Source of the DNA: Rallus limicola
Taxonomy: Eukaryota > Chordata > Aves > Gruiformes > Rallidae
DNA: 64,000 bases
NCBI GenBank assembly: GCA_022605955.1
Contig: JAKCOZ010000001.1
Span: 98,550,211-98,614,210 of the forward strand
Reading direction: 5' to 3'
A program made the translations under genes and the position numbers. Below, piece by piece: positions 1 to 17,600 of this stretch; the first letter of the stretch is position 1; each line of letters starts with the position of its first letter. The notes under the pieces were generated by a model. That model saw nothing but the letters and a program-made list of their open reading frames with translations. It did no database searches and was not told where the DNA came from.

Positions 1-3000
1 GTTTGTTCTAAGGATAAACCCAAGGGGACAGCGGCAGCTCTTGGGTGCTGTTTCAGTGCATGTCTTGCACCTTCAGCTGGTGAGTTGCTGGAGCAGACAA
101 GCTGAAAACAAAAAGCAGAAGTGTGTTTAGAGCCACGTGCCTGTGCAACGTTTCTGTACATCATGTACCTGTCAAAGATGGGTAAAGCATGTAGGCTTGT
201 GTGCATGGGGGTAGCATCACTGTTGTATTCCTGTGCACATAGGAAACATTTCAGCCCATGGTACAGGCTGTGTTTTGAGCCATGCTTTAAAATTCTTTGG
301 ACCTTTTATCTTTCTCAAATCATGATACACCAAGATGCAGGAACATATGATTTTTGGTTGGTTTTTTTTTTCCCCCTGAACTAATCTTTCTGAAAATTTC
401 AGGGATACCTTTCATTCTGCAGGTTTTTTCCAGGAAGCATTTTCAAGCTAATGTAATCCAGAAAACTTTAAACTGAAATAGCTTTATGGATAAAACCTAT
501 TTTGGTAAAATAACAATAATAAACAGATTCACAAGCAGTTATTCCTCTTGAAGAGTGGGGATACTAGTATGGAATTCGACATCACTGCTTCAGGAAATCA
601 GGAACAGAAAATTTCCTCCTTACTTTTGCCCTCTATTTTTTTATCTGTGGTTTTTATCTAGCATTTTCTGAAAATAGCTGAAATACCGTATTTCAAGTGA
701 GAACACACTCCAGGTGTGAAGTCTGCTTATACAAAATGAGTATGCACTTATGTTCACAGCACTCCTTAGTGATGTGTCTCACTGAGACAAGTGAACATAA
801 AGAGAAGATATGAGGTCTGCATCATAAATTAAGACTCTGCTTTGTTACGCATTTTCCTAAAAGGAAAAGGAGGTGATCCTTCCAACCTGTCTTATGGCAG
901 ACAAACTCATTATTGTGAAGGATTATATCCAAAGCTCAGCTCTTGGGCAGTAGAAGGTTGAAAACTCAAAACAAAAAGAGTAATAAAGGGATCACATGTA
1001 TAACAGTAGCCATTATGTAAGTAATTTGAATCTGGAACCCTTGTTACAATGGACCGAGATTTCTTGGTAAGTATGACATACATGTTCATACCTTTTCTAG
1101 CAGCTATTTATTTCCCCAGAAAAGGTTCAGCTCTTGAACACCCCTGGGAAAACAATGAGATTCATGACACAATGAAATCGATAGATAAAGCAGTGTTGGC
1201 TTCAGCGGGCTTTGATCAGGCCTTCGATGCTGTAGCAGTTTGTCCAGAAGTAATGAATCTGAATTTCCAAGACTTAAAAATTCTGTGGCACAGAAAATGG
1301 AAATTCGGTTTGGAAGATTCTACTTTCTCTGTTAGGTGATTAGTTTGGTAGATTAATACAATAATCAGGGGGAAAATGGATTTGAATCAAGACAGACTTT
1401 TTTCAGAATGTTTATTTTGCATTGCACCAAAGCTTTTAATTAAATATAGTAAACCAAATTTTCTTTAAAATGTCTTGAAATCAAAAGAAGATATTCTGGT
1501 ATCACCAAAAATTAAGTATTCTCTTTTTAATCTTTTGAAACAGATATTTGTTTTCAAAAAACTGTTTCCCCATCTATTTTCAGTTGTAATTTCACATATG
1601 ACTTATCCTCCAAAATATTTCAGTTCATGAGAAAAAGGTAAATCAGAAAGAAATAAACATTTGAATTGATCATGTGAACGCTGTAGATCTTTAGGAAAAG
1701 GAATTCTGTCCTGCTGGGGAAGGAGGGATTCCCAACTTTCCAAATGAACCTGACTTCTCATTCTTTTTTAGGCTTCCACAGCATGGTGACCTTTCCTCTG
1801 AAAGCCACAATCCATGGCCAACCAGGACATGCCTAGCTTGAAAGGTCATGACTAATTTTGCCTGGCATTGGGCTCTTAAAGGGTAGTACTAAGGCAGAGC
1901 AAAACATCTTCCCTGTAGCTAGTATAAATGATCAGCTCATTCATGCTTAGATGCTCTCCCTTTCATTTCTTCCAGGGAAGCAAGGAGAAACTGCTTCAAA
2001 GACCCATCTCCATTATCATCTGAATGCCTTGCAGAAAGTTTAAATTCCAACCTGGTATATTTCTCAGTTTCTATCATTGCATTTGATGGTCAAAACAGCA
2101 ACACACTTAAGCTATTTATTGCATCTTCTTTCCCTGTCTTACTAAAATCTATCTCCTGAAGGACATGTATAGTTGTTGAAAATCAGTGTAGGTTCGCTGA
2201 AGATAAGCTCCTCTTATACAGCTACAGTTTTGATCCAGGGTATTGAGAAGTTGTTCCTGCTGCGTGACAAGGACTCTCCATTCAAAGAATTTCACCATCA
2301 ATTTATAAAATGTGCCTGATCTTGCTGTATTAATCTGGAAGGAAGTAGAGTCATTCAGTTTCTTAAAGAAGTGCTGAAACTACTTGATTCTTTGCAGTTG
2401 CTTTGTTTATAGTGTTGTGGCCTGATCTAAAGTCCACTGAAACCAATGGGAGCCTTTTTTCAGTTAGTCCAATGGGCTCAGGTACATAATGCATTACTTG
2501 TAGGACTTCAGAGGTAAGTCTGGAGGGATTAAAAGCTCCTGTACCGTCCAGATCCCTCAAAGAACATTTAAAACCAATTCAGACTCACTTAGATTTATAC
2601 ACCAGAAAGGGAGTAACACTAAATGTGTGGGACTGTTGGGATCTTGACTGCCAGGTTTCCAACTTAGGGAACTGTGTAGGGCTGCTTTTCCTCCTCTGGT
2701 TTTTACTTAGTTGGAAAAGAGCATCAGTATGTGATATACTGGCCAGAGGCCGTATCATTTCTATTGAACTACAGCGGCTCATGACGGGCCTTTTCTTTCC
2801 AGTAGGCTGCAGTGCACAGTCTTCTGCCGTCTAAATAAGGGAGAGCGGCGCCTTGTGGCAGTTGTGACAGAAGTGCATGTGGAAGGACTGGTATCTGCTC
2901 ACAGGGTGACCTCGGGGCTCCCTGTAAAGATTAGAGTGAGCTTTTTTGCAGTATTGCAGGGCAAGTTCTTTTGAAACCAGCTTTATCTTTTTTATTGAAA

Positions 3001-3737
3001 AAAAACCCAAACCCATGTAAACACAAAAGTCACTGTTGACAGTTTTGAATGAAAACTAGGTCTAAGGAAGCTTTCTACCAGTCATTCATTGCCAGGAGTC
3101 AGATTCATGTGCCATTACTTCATTAGAAGTTAGGTCAAGCCCTGAAGGGAAGAGGCTTTCTGGCGTACCAGTACACACTGGAACCCATTAGTGTGTTATG
3201 GTCACAGGGGTGCAGCTCTAGGATGTGCATGGACAGGGTTGTGATAGCCCCCCTGGGTGGGTGGGCTGCACCCTGAGCATGTTGAATGTCAGCCTGGGGG
3301 CATGTGTGTTCCCATCTCCCATAATTTCCCCCAGACAATGGAAGAGCTCAGCCTCCCACCACCCTGCTCAAACAGTGTCCGCAGCCCTCTCTGAAAAGAC
3401 CACCCTGTATGAGCAGGTGTGGATGAACATGAACTGAAAACCAAAAATAAATAATAATAAAGCCCATGGGGCAAGTTGCTTCAGTTCATTGAAGGAGCAC
3501 TGCTGAGCAGCGTGGTCTGGTATCTTTGGTGACAATTGCTTACCACAGCCCCCCGCTGCAGTGCTATGCCTGGTGCAGCATGGGCACAAGCCTTCTGTGG
3601 ATGGGGAACCCTATGCTATGAAAGCAACAAAGATGGTCTTCAAAGAGGGGATGAAATACCCATTTCTGATCACAACCTTGGATCAGGACTGCCAAGGCAC
3701 ACATGCACTGAAAATAGTTTGTATTTTTATTTTTCAG
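1..3737 (+). other. CHODL: CHODL last intron (3' part)
   Basis: This is the sequence upstream of the CHODL terminal exon. I found no other CHODL exon here; the preceding exon should encode the transmembrane segment and end in a phase-2 donor, and nothing like that is visible. A donor-like GTAAGT occurs near 1066, but the sequence before it does not read as chondrolectin. The intron therefore probably starts left of the window. No repeat family was recognised. Confidence 0.6.
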
Positions 3738-3822
3738 TAAAGGAAGAACAAAAACCAGTCCAAACCAGTCCACGCTATGGATTTCAAAGACGCCTAGGAA
3801 GGACAGTAGCATGGAGGTATAA
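3738..3822 (+). CDS. CHODL: CHODL (chondrolectin), last coding exon
   Basis: Chondrolectin is a type I membrane protein with a C-type lectin domain, expressed in muscle, cartilage and motor neurons. This exon holds only the end of its cytoplasmic tail. A strong polypyrimidine tract and CAG lie just before 3738. The exon then reads one nucleotide (third base of a Ser codon) followed by K-G-R-T-K-T-S-P-N-Q-S-T-L-W-I-S-K-T and, after a short stretch, S-S-M-E-V and TAA at 3820-3822. This matches the mammalian tail I remember, which ends in G-M-E-V, with few changes. A longer overlapping open frame (3536-3940) is in a different frame and is not the gene. The lectin and membrane exons lie left of the window. 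Confidence 0.92.
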
Positions 3823-4300
3823 GGATTTACTGACTGAAAACAAAGCAAAACCCAACATTTTGCAGTCAGGCTGTATTATAATGTCGTCAAAGAACATTAG
3901 CTTGGAATGGCTTGCAAACGCAAAGGATCTACAAGAATGAACTGTAAGCTCCCCCTTGAGGCAAATGTTCAGATCATTTTTATATAATGTTGGATTATTA
4001 ATTCAGTAACGAAATATGCCATGCTAAATAAAGGGTATGTGTTTATTTTGCTAAGAGATGTAAGTTAGCTAGTTGTAGGCAATGAAATGAACGGAGCATT
4101 TGAAGTTTTTATGGGGAACTACCTACAATGTATATCGGTTTTAAGACTGTTTGTAGTTATACAAACCCCCTTTGTTTCCTTTAGTCTCTCATGCATTGTA
4201 ACCTAGTTGATGTACTGTAAATGGAACAGACAATTTTACAGTGTAACAATTATTTATCTTTGCATAAATGTTTGATACAAAAATATTTGCTTAGTATTTA
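3823..4300 (+). other. CHODL: CHODL 3' UTR (approximate)
   Basis: AT-rich sequence after the CHODL stop. A canonical AATAAA lies at 4027-4032, about 205 nt after the stop, and could end a short 3' UTR. The composition stays UTR-like to about 4300, so a longer UTR is possible. The true polyadenylation site cannot be set without transcript data. Confidence 0.5.
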
Positions 4301-7300
4301 TTTGCATACTTAACACATTTTTTGATCCTCAGGAACACAGATTATGTTATTAAATATTAATGTGGCCACTGGCAGAGATAGCCACGTTGTGACACTGGTC
4401 TGATGTGGCAAGATTCAAGGATTTGTAAAAGACATTTGATGTCATGTAATGAATCTGCTTTGCCAGGTCATGGCCATAACATTTTGCAATATTTGTCCAA
4501 GGTCAACATAAATAACTGGGCAAGTGATATCTTATTAACGAGGTGTCCTTTAAAGGCAGCCATTAGTCATTTAATTAAAATATTTTTATTTTTTCTGAGG
4601 AAAACATCACAATGGACAACAGTTTAAAAACAGTTTACTTGTTTCAGTAAATCAGTGAAAAAAGACATTGAAGATCATGTGAAGATAGCGAATGGTTTGT
4701 CAGGAATCATGTAATGTTGGATCAAAGAGAAGACAAACGACTTTTCTTGGAAGTGGCACCAATAGATCCATCACAATATTGCTCAGACTATTAGTTAGAA
4801 AAGCTAATCTAGAGGTAACCCTTATGCATTTAAAGTCTTCCCTTACAGATGTTGTTATTAACGCCATTAGCGTCCCTTCTCTTTGCTTCCCCAGGAGCTT
4901 TCTCTACCATAGGACAGGCTTTGCCAGTCATTAGGAGCAGATCCCAGGGCGGCAGCAATAGCACTCTGGCTGATTTGTTGGTGACAGTGTGGTCCCATAG
5001 CAGAAAGTTAAGTGGTTTTGCTGCAGGTGCAGCCAGAGTTCGAAGGCACAAGTTCAAACTAGCTGGCTTTACCTTAGCCCAGATTCAGAACTACCACTGG
5101 GTGGGAGCTGGGGGCGATGGACAGAAGCACAACTGTATTACTTCTTGGGCTGAGGGTGCTATGCTGGCTGGCGCTGGCTGCAGCTTTGAGTCCACAGACA
5201 ACTGGGCATCCATTTTTGTGAGTGTAGAAAACACTTTTAAAAGTTTAATACTGCTATTGCTAACTGTGCAGTGCTATTGCTGGAGCACTGTTGGAAGCAT
5301 CTTAAAGCTGCTGTTATGCCATGTTTTTTACTTAGAAGCCACCTTCTGTAGTCCAGATTAAGTATTGTTATCCCTACTTAAAATAGTCTGTAGCTTTTAT
5401 CCAGTCAGTCTCAATTCATTTCTTTGCCCAATAACTTCAATTTTTTTTGTAGTGATGGTGAAGAGAGAAAAATACCATGATCCTGCATGATTGCCTACAC
5501 CAGATCTGTTTTTCTCCTGACTTAAGTAATTCTTAATTCACCTGTTCTTGGGAACAGTTGTGGTAAAAAGAACTTAGTTCTTTTTTATTGTCTTAAAGGT
5601 TCAATTTCCTTTTAATTTAAGGATGAACTATTTCCTCATACTTTATGCTTCCCCAGTATATTCAAAGGTGTAGTAATTGATTTTTATGATCTATGCACCA
5701 AGCATTATTTCCACACAGCAAGTAGGAGAATACAAGTACCTTCAGATGCCTTTCCCACAGGACAAAGGTGATTGCTGGGCAGGTAGCAGGGTGGACCAGT
5801 CTTAAACTCTGTGTGAAGGAAGAATGGAAAGTGGCATGCAACGATTTTTTTAATAATATGCCCAGATTCTATATGTAATCATCAGGCACAAAATATTTCC
5901 ATATCATATCACCTGCTTGGGGAAAGGAAATGGTTCCCTTCCATGTGCTTCCTTCATCAGAACATTGTTCCTAGATATCAGGTAAAAAAATGTAAAGAAA
6001 CTTAGGAATCTTGAGTAGAGGACTGCAGAATGGTGTGCAGATTAAATTTAGAAATTAGACTTCATAGTGATGTTGCCTTTGGGTTTTGTTTAGGCTTAGA
6101 GAATCTAGAAAAAAAACAACAGGTATTTTTTGTGATATAGTCCATTGGTGGCATCTGAACTGCAATAAAAAAAAAGAAAAAAAAAAAACCCAAAAAACAA
6201 CCCTCTGTCCTTTCATATTCACATAAAGATCTATAGACTGGAGAAAGGAAAGACTTCATCAACTGGAGCCCCTTAGAATAAGCTTGTTGGCCCACAGTGA
6301 CCACATATGCTGCTGCTGTCTGACTCCCTTCTGGAAGGCAGCAGTAGGTGAGGCAAGGAACAGAAGAACAAACAGGACACCTTATCTAGCCCTCAGATGG
6401 ATGGGTGGGTGGCATGACTTCAGTTTGGCATTTTGAAACCATCATGCTCTCACCCCCCTCTATTTTCCCTTGGGAATAAATTTTTTATTGTTTTTCCATT
6501 GTGATCTTGGCCTTTTGCAAGCAATAAGCATCTGAGAGAAAAAGCTGCTCTTTCCTTCTTTAATCTTTTTTGAGTGCAAGTGAGTGTAAACTAGCACTGA
6601 GCTTCCACCCTCTCTTTCAGAGCACCTTGGAACTGTGATGCAGTTGACAATAATCCATGGAGCACATGTGTTTTAACATAGTAGCAACTGGTTTCTTCAC
6701 AGGTTAATACCCAGGCAGTGGAAGTACTGGATGCTGAATGAAGGCCAGAATGTGCTCAGTTAAGGTGGAATTAATCTAGACATAAATTAGTTGAAATAAT
6801 GTTTATTTTTAATTATACTGGTCTATATTATTTATATGTTTGTATACCAGAGTTTACAACAGGAAATATTTTAGTCCAGGAGGTTGGTTCATGATTGTGT
6901 AACTCATGATACATCTATGCCTTGCATTTTGGGAAGCAGAAAAATACCCATAAATAAGAGCGCATTACTGTATTTCTGGGAAGCACATTTTCTGGTGACT
7001 GGATCTGCTTTGAGTTGGCTCTTGTATTTCATTAACAGGCTGAAACACCACTTCCAGTAGTGGTGCATTGTAAATAATGGAGAAATCATGACACATTTTA
7101 ATTAAGTATTTCAATGTAATTGCTTCATCCGAATCAATTTATACTGATAGTAGGATGCACTTTATTTTCAGTGGCTGTTTTGAAGTGAAGGAGAGTAACA
7201 GGAGAAGCGGTAGTCCACAACGATTTGCAACTTTAACATTTTTAATGTTAAAAACTCTGTGGTTTGTATGAAAGAAGGTGTCTAAGCTACCATTTAACTT

Positions 7301-8554
7301 CTCTCTGGCTTCATTACACCTGTCTCTGTTCCTTGTGGTCACAGAGGCATTGATAAAGATAAGTATTTTGGCTGGACCCAGTCCTTCAGCGGTTACAAAG
7401 ACCTGAAAATGGCTTGAGAGTTGGTATTCTTCCACCAGTGAATGTCAGCCTGTGCTTGTGAGCTACCCTGGTATTTTCGACGAGCCCCGCGCAGAAACCA
7501 CGCCGCTGTGTGTCTATGTGTAGATGTGTGCACATGGGAGGTTAGAACGTGCTTTGCATTTTCATGCAGTACTTTGGAGTAATAAAAAAAAAAAAAATTA
7601 AATTCCTACGCTAGGCTGAAAGCAGAACTAAAGGAAAGGCATCATACTACACCATCGGATTTAAGGCATTTCAGCAAGTACATAATTGTATTTTGAAAGA
7701 AACCTATTTAGAAAAGAGGTCAAGGAGATACCCCCCACCCACTTTTTTTTTCACATTCTTTCCCATTTAGAATGTTGTAACAAGCTACTGTGATAATTGT
7801 TATACAAAGCCCAAAATCAATATTGAGTCACCAGTACAGAAAACATAAGTGGTGTATCAAAAGAACCTTGTTACTTTTTATTCACTGGGAACAGCCCATA
7901 CTCCTCATGGTCAGATGTTTTAAAAGCCATTAATTTTTCTGAGAGAAGTTGCAGCCTTGCAAGTCTGTGCTTGGGGGGTCGCAGGCACGTATCTGTAACC
8001 GCTTGAATAATTGCTGAAACACTTGCCTTTAAAAGAGAGCAAAAAAGCTACATTTAATCCTTATTTAACTCTACTCCTTCCAAATGAATTACACAGCAGA
8101 GACCTTCTGGCTTGCATTCAGTTTATTCATTAGAAGGCAGCATGAGGCGCGATCGGCCTTTATGCACAGTCCATAAGCCTCATTCCAGAGCTTTCTGCAG
8201 GGCTGCAGAGCTCCCGCACGTGCAGTGCAAACCCCTGACGGGCGCCTTCATCCTGATCCACGCGGAGATTCCTGAGAAGAGCGGGCCGGGCATTGGAATG
8301 GAAGCGCACGTTGAGAAAGGCAGCGTGAAACACAAAAGCAGGCGCTGTTTAGCCTGAAATTAATAATTTAGACTGTTTTTCTGTAAGGCATTTGCAGTTT
8401 GGAACCTTTGGTGGTTTGGGATTTTTGGTTTTTTTTTTGTAGGGGGCTGCCCATACCTTGTGCAGCCCTCCGCTGTGCACTTAATGCACTGGCGTTCAAA
8501 GAAACTGTTTCCCTCTGGTCTCATAGGAAAGAAAAAAGTAAAGTGATATAGCTA
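4301..8554. other. Intergenic region between the CHODL and TMPRSS15 3' ends
   Basis: No exon, RNA gene or clear repeat family recognised. AATAAA-like hexamers on the plus strand at 6164-6169 and 6475-6480 could serve longer CHODL transcripts. An A-rich run lies at 6163-6196. The longest open frame, 4849-5361 plus, has no recognisable domain or conserved neighbour and I do not call it. CpGs are more frequent around 7470-7500 and 8140-8350. Confidence 0.5.
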
Positions 8555-8756
8555 TTTATTAACAAAACCTAAGCATCTATTTTGAAATACTGCTCTCAAC
8601 TGGTAATGGAGTTCTCAGTTAGTTAATAATTTTCTCCTCAAAACTTAAATATTTATTCAGTTTCTCTAACTGTGAGACTGGGATGCCGGTCTGGCTTACA
8701 TCATTATACAATGGTTTACTTTGAACCTTTAATTTCTATCATTTAAAAATATCAAG
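8555..8756 (-). other. TMPRSS15: TMPRSS15 3' UTR with two candidate polyadenylation signals
   Basis: Sequence after the TMPRSS15 stop codon. Two AATAAA hexamers on the minus strand lie at 8652-8657 (about 100 nt after the stop) and 8555-8560 (about 200 nt after). The 3' UTR therefore looks short. Which signal is used needs 3'-end reads. Confidence 0.55.
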
Positions 8757-11754
<2,998 letters not shown>

Positions 11755-11972
11755 TCAAGCCATCAATTTCAACCTTTTCCCTGTATGCAGATTTTTATGA
11801 AGTCACGTAAGAGTATGTTCATTAATTCAAACCCACTTTTTTGGGCAAGGAAGTCCTGGACCGACTCCAGAATGATTAGGTTGTAAAAAATGTCCCGCCG
11901 CCCCACCAACCTCATGCTTAGCACAGTTAGGACTTGGTAAATCTGTTCCATGGGGAAAAATGCCCAGCTCAC

Positions 11973-12154
11973 CTGTATATTGCACTTTGTATTCAAGGTG
12001 CATGAGAGCAATGTCACTGTCTTTCGTACGCTTCATGTAATGAGGATTCATAATTATTTGATCGATGCTTCGAACGACCGTTGAAGGCTGGGAGGTGTCT
12101 GATTGGTCGTACAGGCCAAGAAATGCTTTCCATTGGGATGGTTTTAATTGCCTC
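11973..12154 (-). CDS. TMPRSS15: TMPRSS15 S1 exon 2: catalytic Asp102 and acidic-substrate exosite
   Basis: A 182-nt exon with acceptor CTTCTAG and donor ACAG|GTGAGC. It begins R-Q-L-K-P-S-Q-W-K and contains N-P-H-Y-M-K-R-T-K-D-S-D-I-A-L. The Asp of D-I-A-L is catalytic residue 102. The basic run K-R-T-K corresponds to residues 96-99, the exosite that binds the Asp-rich activation peptide of trypsinogen. Lys99 is kept. Position 98 is Thr, where mammals have Arg. The intron after it (11742-11972 side) is only 231 nt long and unremarkable. Confidence 0.96.
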
Positions 12155-14281
<2,127 letters not shown>

Positions 14282-14645
14282 TTAGCTAATATTCTTGGGA
14301 AAATAGGCTTTGTAGTGTCTGACTGCTATTCAAAAATACTATTACTGTGGAAAAACGTTTGGTGTTTTACAGCTGAAATCAAGATGCCACTTTATAACTT
14401 GGATTTAGATGTGTTCTCACACCTTCTGGATTTTTTATATACATGTTTGCAGTATAGACCCATCTCTAGTGTATACTTAACTCTGAAAACAAGTGAAGAC
14501 TATAAATTTTCCTGTGTTTATATCATTACAAGTATGGCTTTTATAGTCCATTTCCTAACCTTTCAATTCAAACTATAAACATTAGGCTTTATGGACTGAA
14601 CAATTTGATTTCTGTGTGAAATATTCCCAGGGTATGTGTACTTAC

Positions 14646-14695
14646 GTTTAATGTTACATTGCAGATGAACCACCAGGTTGTTCAAACAGTATTCT
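14646..14695 (-). CDS. TMPRSS15: TMPRSS15 SRCR exon 3 (50-nt microexon)
   Basis: A very short exon with acceptor CATTCTAG and donor AAAC|GTAAGT. It encodes E-Y-C-L-N-N-L-V-V-H-L-Q-C-N-I-K, which aligns with the end of the mammalian SRCR region (Q-C-L-Q-D-S-L-I-R-L-Q-C-N-H-K). With its flanking split codons it joins Thr-Lys-Arg of the previous exon to Pro-Cys-Gly-Lys of the next. It is too short to be found as an open reading frame; phase and similarity support it. Confidence 0.93.
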
Positions 14696-17600
14696 CTAGA
14701 ATGAAAGTGCAATTAAATCGCAAATACCTACACACCAGGTAACACTAAATGACTGTTAAATATACATGGACACACACACATATAAAAAAATGCTTATATA
14801 TGCAAGTACATTCGTCTATTACATTTTAATTCTAAATGTACAACATGTATGTGTTCCTCTTCAACAGACTTAATTTGTGTATTTTATGGGGAAAAAAGTA
14901 GACTCCTCTTGTGTATTAGGGAAATGAGTCCTCTGTCTGTGACAGGTTCTCAGTAAAATTGTAGTGGAATATGGTATTTTTTCTACTTTTTGAGATAGTT
15001 TCAGTACCTTACCACTAGAGATCAGTGTGACCAAAGAATTTAAGACATTTGTTTGATACAGCTGTATCTTTTTACTAAGACTGTAGTGCACTGGAAAACA
15101 TATAGCTGCATTTACAGAGTTAGAAATTGTTTAGCAGAAATAAAAATCCAGAGTCTGAAGAGCACAAGGCCACAGTTCAAAACTATTCAAGCATTTCTGA
15201 TACCCAGATTTTTTAAGATTATCTTCATAGCTGGTAATGAATCTGAACACTTGGGACAGTGTGTGTGCTAACAAATTACACCCGATACACAGAAAAATGC
15301 ATCAAAGAAAAAAAAGTCTGCCAGTGGCTATTTCACAGCATGGATTTCCACATAATTTTAAAACAGAAAAAGGGAAGGATACTTTAAACAAAGAATCATA
15401 GAATCACTGAATATCCTGAGTTGGAAGGGACCCATAAGGATCATCGAGTCCAACTCCTGGCTCCACACAGAACCAGCCAAGTCAGAGCATGGGAATGAGC
15501 GCATCGTCCAGATGCTTCTTGAGCTCAGCCAGGCTGGGTGCTGTGACCACTTCCCTGGGGAGCCTGTTCCAGTGCCAGACCACCCTCTCAGTAAAGAGCC
15601 TCTTCCTAATACCCATCTTAAACCTCCCCTGTTGCAGCTTCAGCTTTTCCTTCAGGTTCTATCAGTGTTCAAGAGGGGATTGGCACCTGCACCTTTGCTC
15701 CCCCCCCCGTCAGGAAGCCACCACCGGAATGGGGTCTCCCCTCAGTCTCCTCTTCTCCAGGCTGTACTAACCAAGGGTCTTCAGCCTCTCCTTGTAAGAC
15801 TACCCTCCAGACCAATATGCACTATGTATCCCTCACTATGTTTACTCTAAAATTTGGTATCTGTAGTGACAGAAATAATGCATGATGTGATCCAGCAGTT
15901 TTGCAATGGCATAGTGGTGCCAAAAGGGCAAGTGGGAACTGTAACCACCCTCACCTTCCCAGCTAAATCTTCACTATAGAGGGGGTAAGAATGAGATATG
16001 CCTCCACCATAAATAGTCTTGCATGGCCATTTTCCACTTCAACACAGGTGCATAATTTTAAATCTGTAATTTAAAAAGTGGAAATCAAATGATGTAATTT
16101 CAATTCAAATCTGTATTGACTTCATAAGGGTGTCTATTGGTGATGAGATGAACATCAAGTAGACAACCAGAAATGCATAAACCAGCAGCAAACCAATGCT
16201 ATCTACTGCATAAAATGTATAGCAATTAAATACTTTTAACCAATATCCCTCTGTAGGCTTTAAAAGGGTCCTCAGTGGGATTGTATATTAGCTCCTTTAT
16301 GAAATCCTATGCTTTCTCTTGGATGCATAAACAAGCCAAGATAACATCCAACATGTCAGATTTATCCTTATTTTTGAACGTTGAAGTAGGGAGTCACATG
16401 TAATGAGGGTGTTGGTCCCATCACCAGTACCTACTGATTGCTTTAGTAGAAATTACTTCACAGGGCTCTGCTTTTTCTTCTTTGTGAAGCTATCTCCCAG
16501 TACAAAACCCACTTCCTTGCCTGCACTTCAGTTCACCAGTCCTCTACTGCCACTTGGTCAGCACAGGAAAGTCCAAAAGGCAACAGTTACTGCATGTCCT
16601 GTATACCCAACCGATGTGCCTCTCTTGAGTGGCATTTATGAAGCAGCATGTCAGGTGTGTATCTGGAACAGTCGCAACCTCTGAGTATGATCTTAATTTA
16701 CGACTGGCAAAGGCAGTTATGCCTGTGGAATCTGCTCACGTGTATCTTCAAGGCAGGATGCTGCCCATAACAGCTGTCCTGCCAAGAAATGCATTACCCA
16801 AAGGGCATCAGAGAACAGCTTTGCTGTCTCTGCCACTGCAACTTCCAAGTCCTACGTGCCCTGCTTTGCAGCAATGGTAGTTATGCTTGAATAAAGACCA
16901 AAGACAGTGTGACAAATGCATTTTATAATTTGATTACCAGTTAATGAATTTTGGTGGTGGTTGTTTTTTTTTAATTATCAAATCTGTGTCATCTTTTTAT
17001 CATTCATCATATGTATAAAAAAAAGTGTGTGAATCTGTGATGGTGTCACCCTGTAAAATGATTCCTATCAGCTGTCCAGATGAAACATGGTAGAAGGTAC
17101 CTATTTCTGCAGCAGAAATACGACTAAGATGAATTAACTTATTCCATTTCCTCCTGCATTAATCACTTTTAAGTGTTTAATAGATATTAACAGAAGACAT
17201 CTTTAAATCATTAATGCCCTTTAAGATCTCTTGCAGCAATGGTGGTTTAGTCAGACACTCAAGAAAAAAGAAAAATAGCTTGCAATGATATTCCATTACT
17301 TTAAGGTACTTTCACCATCAGTGAGAAAGAAATATTTGGGGTGAAGAGAGTAGAATTAGAACATAAAATGCTTGGGTTTTTGGGGGTTTTGTTTTTTAAC
17401 TAAATAAAACACAGCATAGAAATTTAGGAATTTTCTCCTGTGCTGCTACGTGGTATGTTTATAAAGGAAACCTGAAAGTACATGGACTCTTGCCATCTTC
17501 AACATGGTTTCAGCATTTTAGCAATTACATGGCAATTTTCTGCCTCGGTGCTTTTGGTGGGATTCCAGGAAAATGTGTGTAATAAGCCCTCTCATAAGCA

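Noticed and set aside
1049..1339. 96-codon open frame with a donor-like GTAAGT at about 1066
   Set aside because: The text before the donor does not match chondrolectin, and no acceptor or domain supports an exon.
3536..3940. 134-codon open frame, plus strand
   Set aside because: It overlaps the CHODL terminal exon in another frame. The CHODL frame has a clear acceptor and a recognisable C-terminus; this one does not.
4849..5361. Longest open frame in the window, 170 codons, plus strand
   Set aside because: No recognisable domain, no splice context, no similarity I can recall. It lies in intergenic DNA, and the length is within what chance allows over 64 kb in GC-richer patches.
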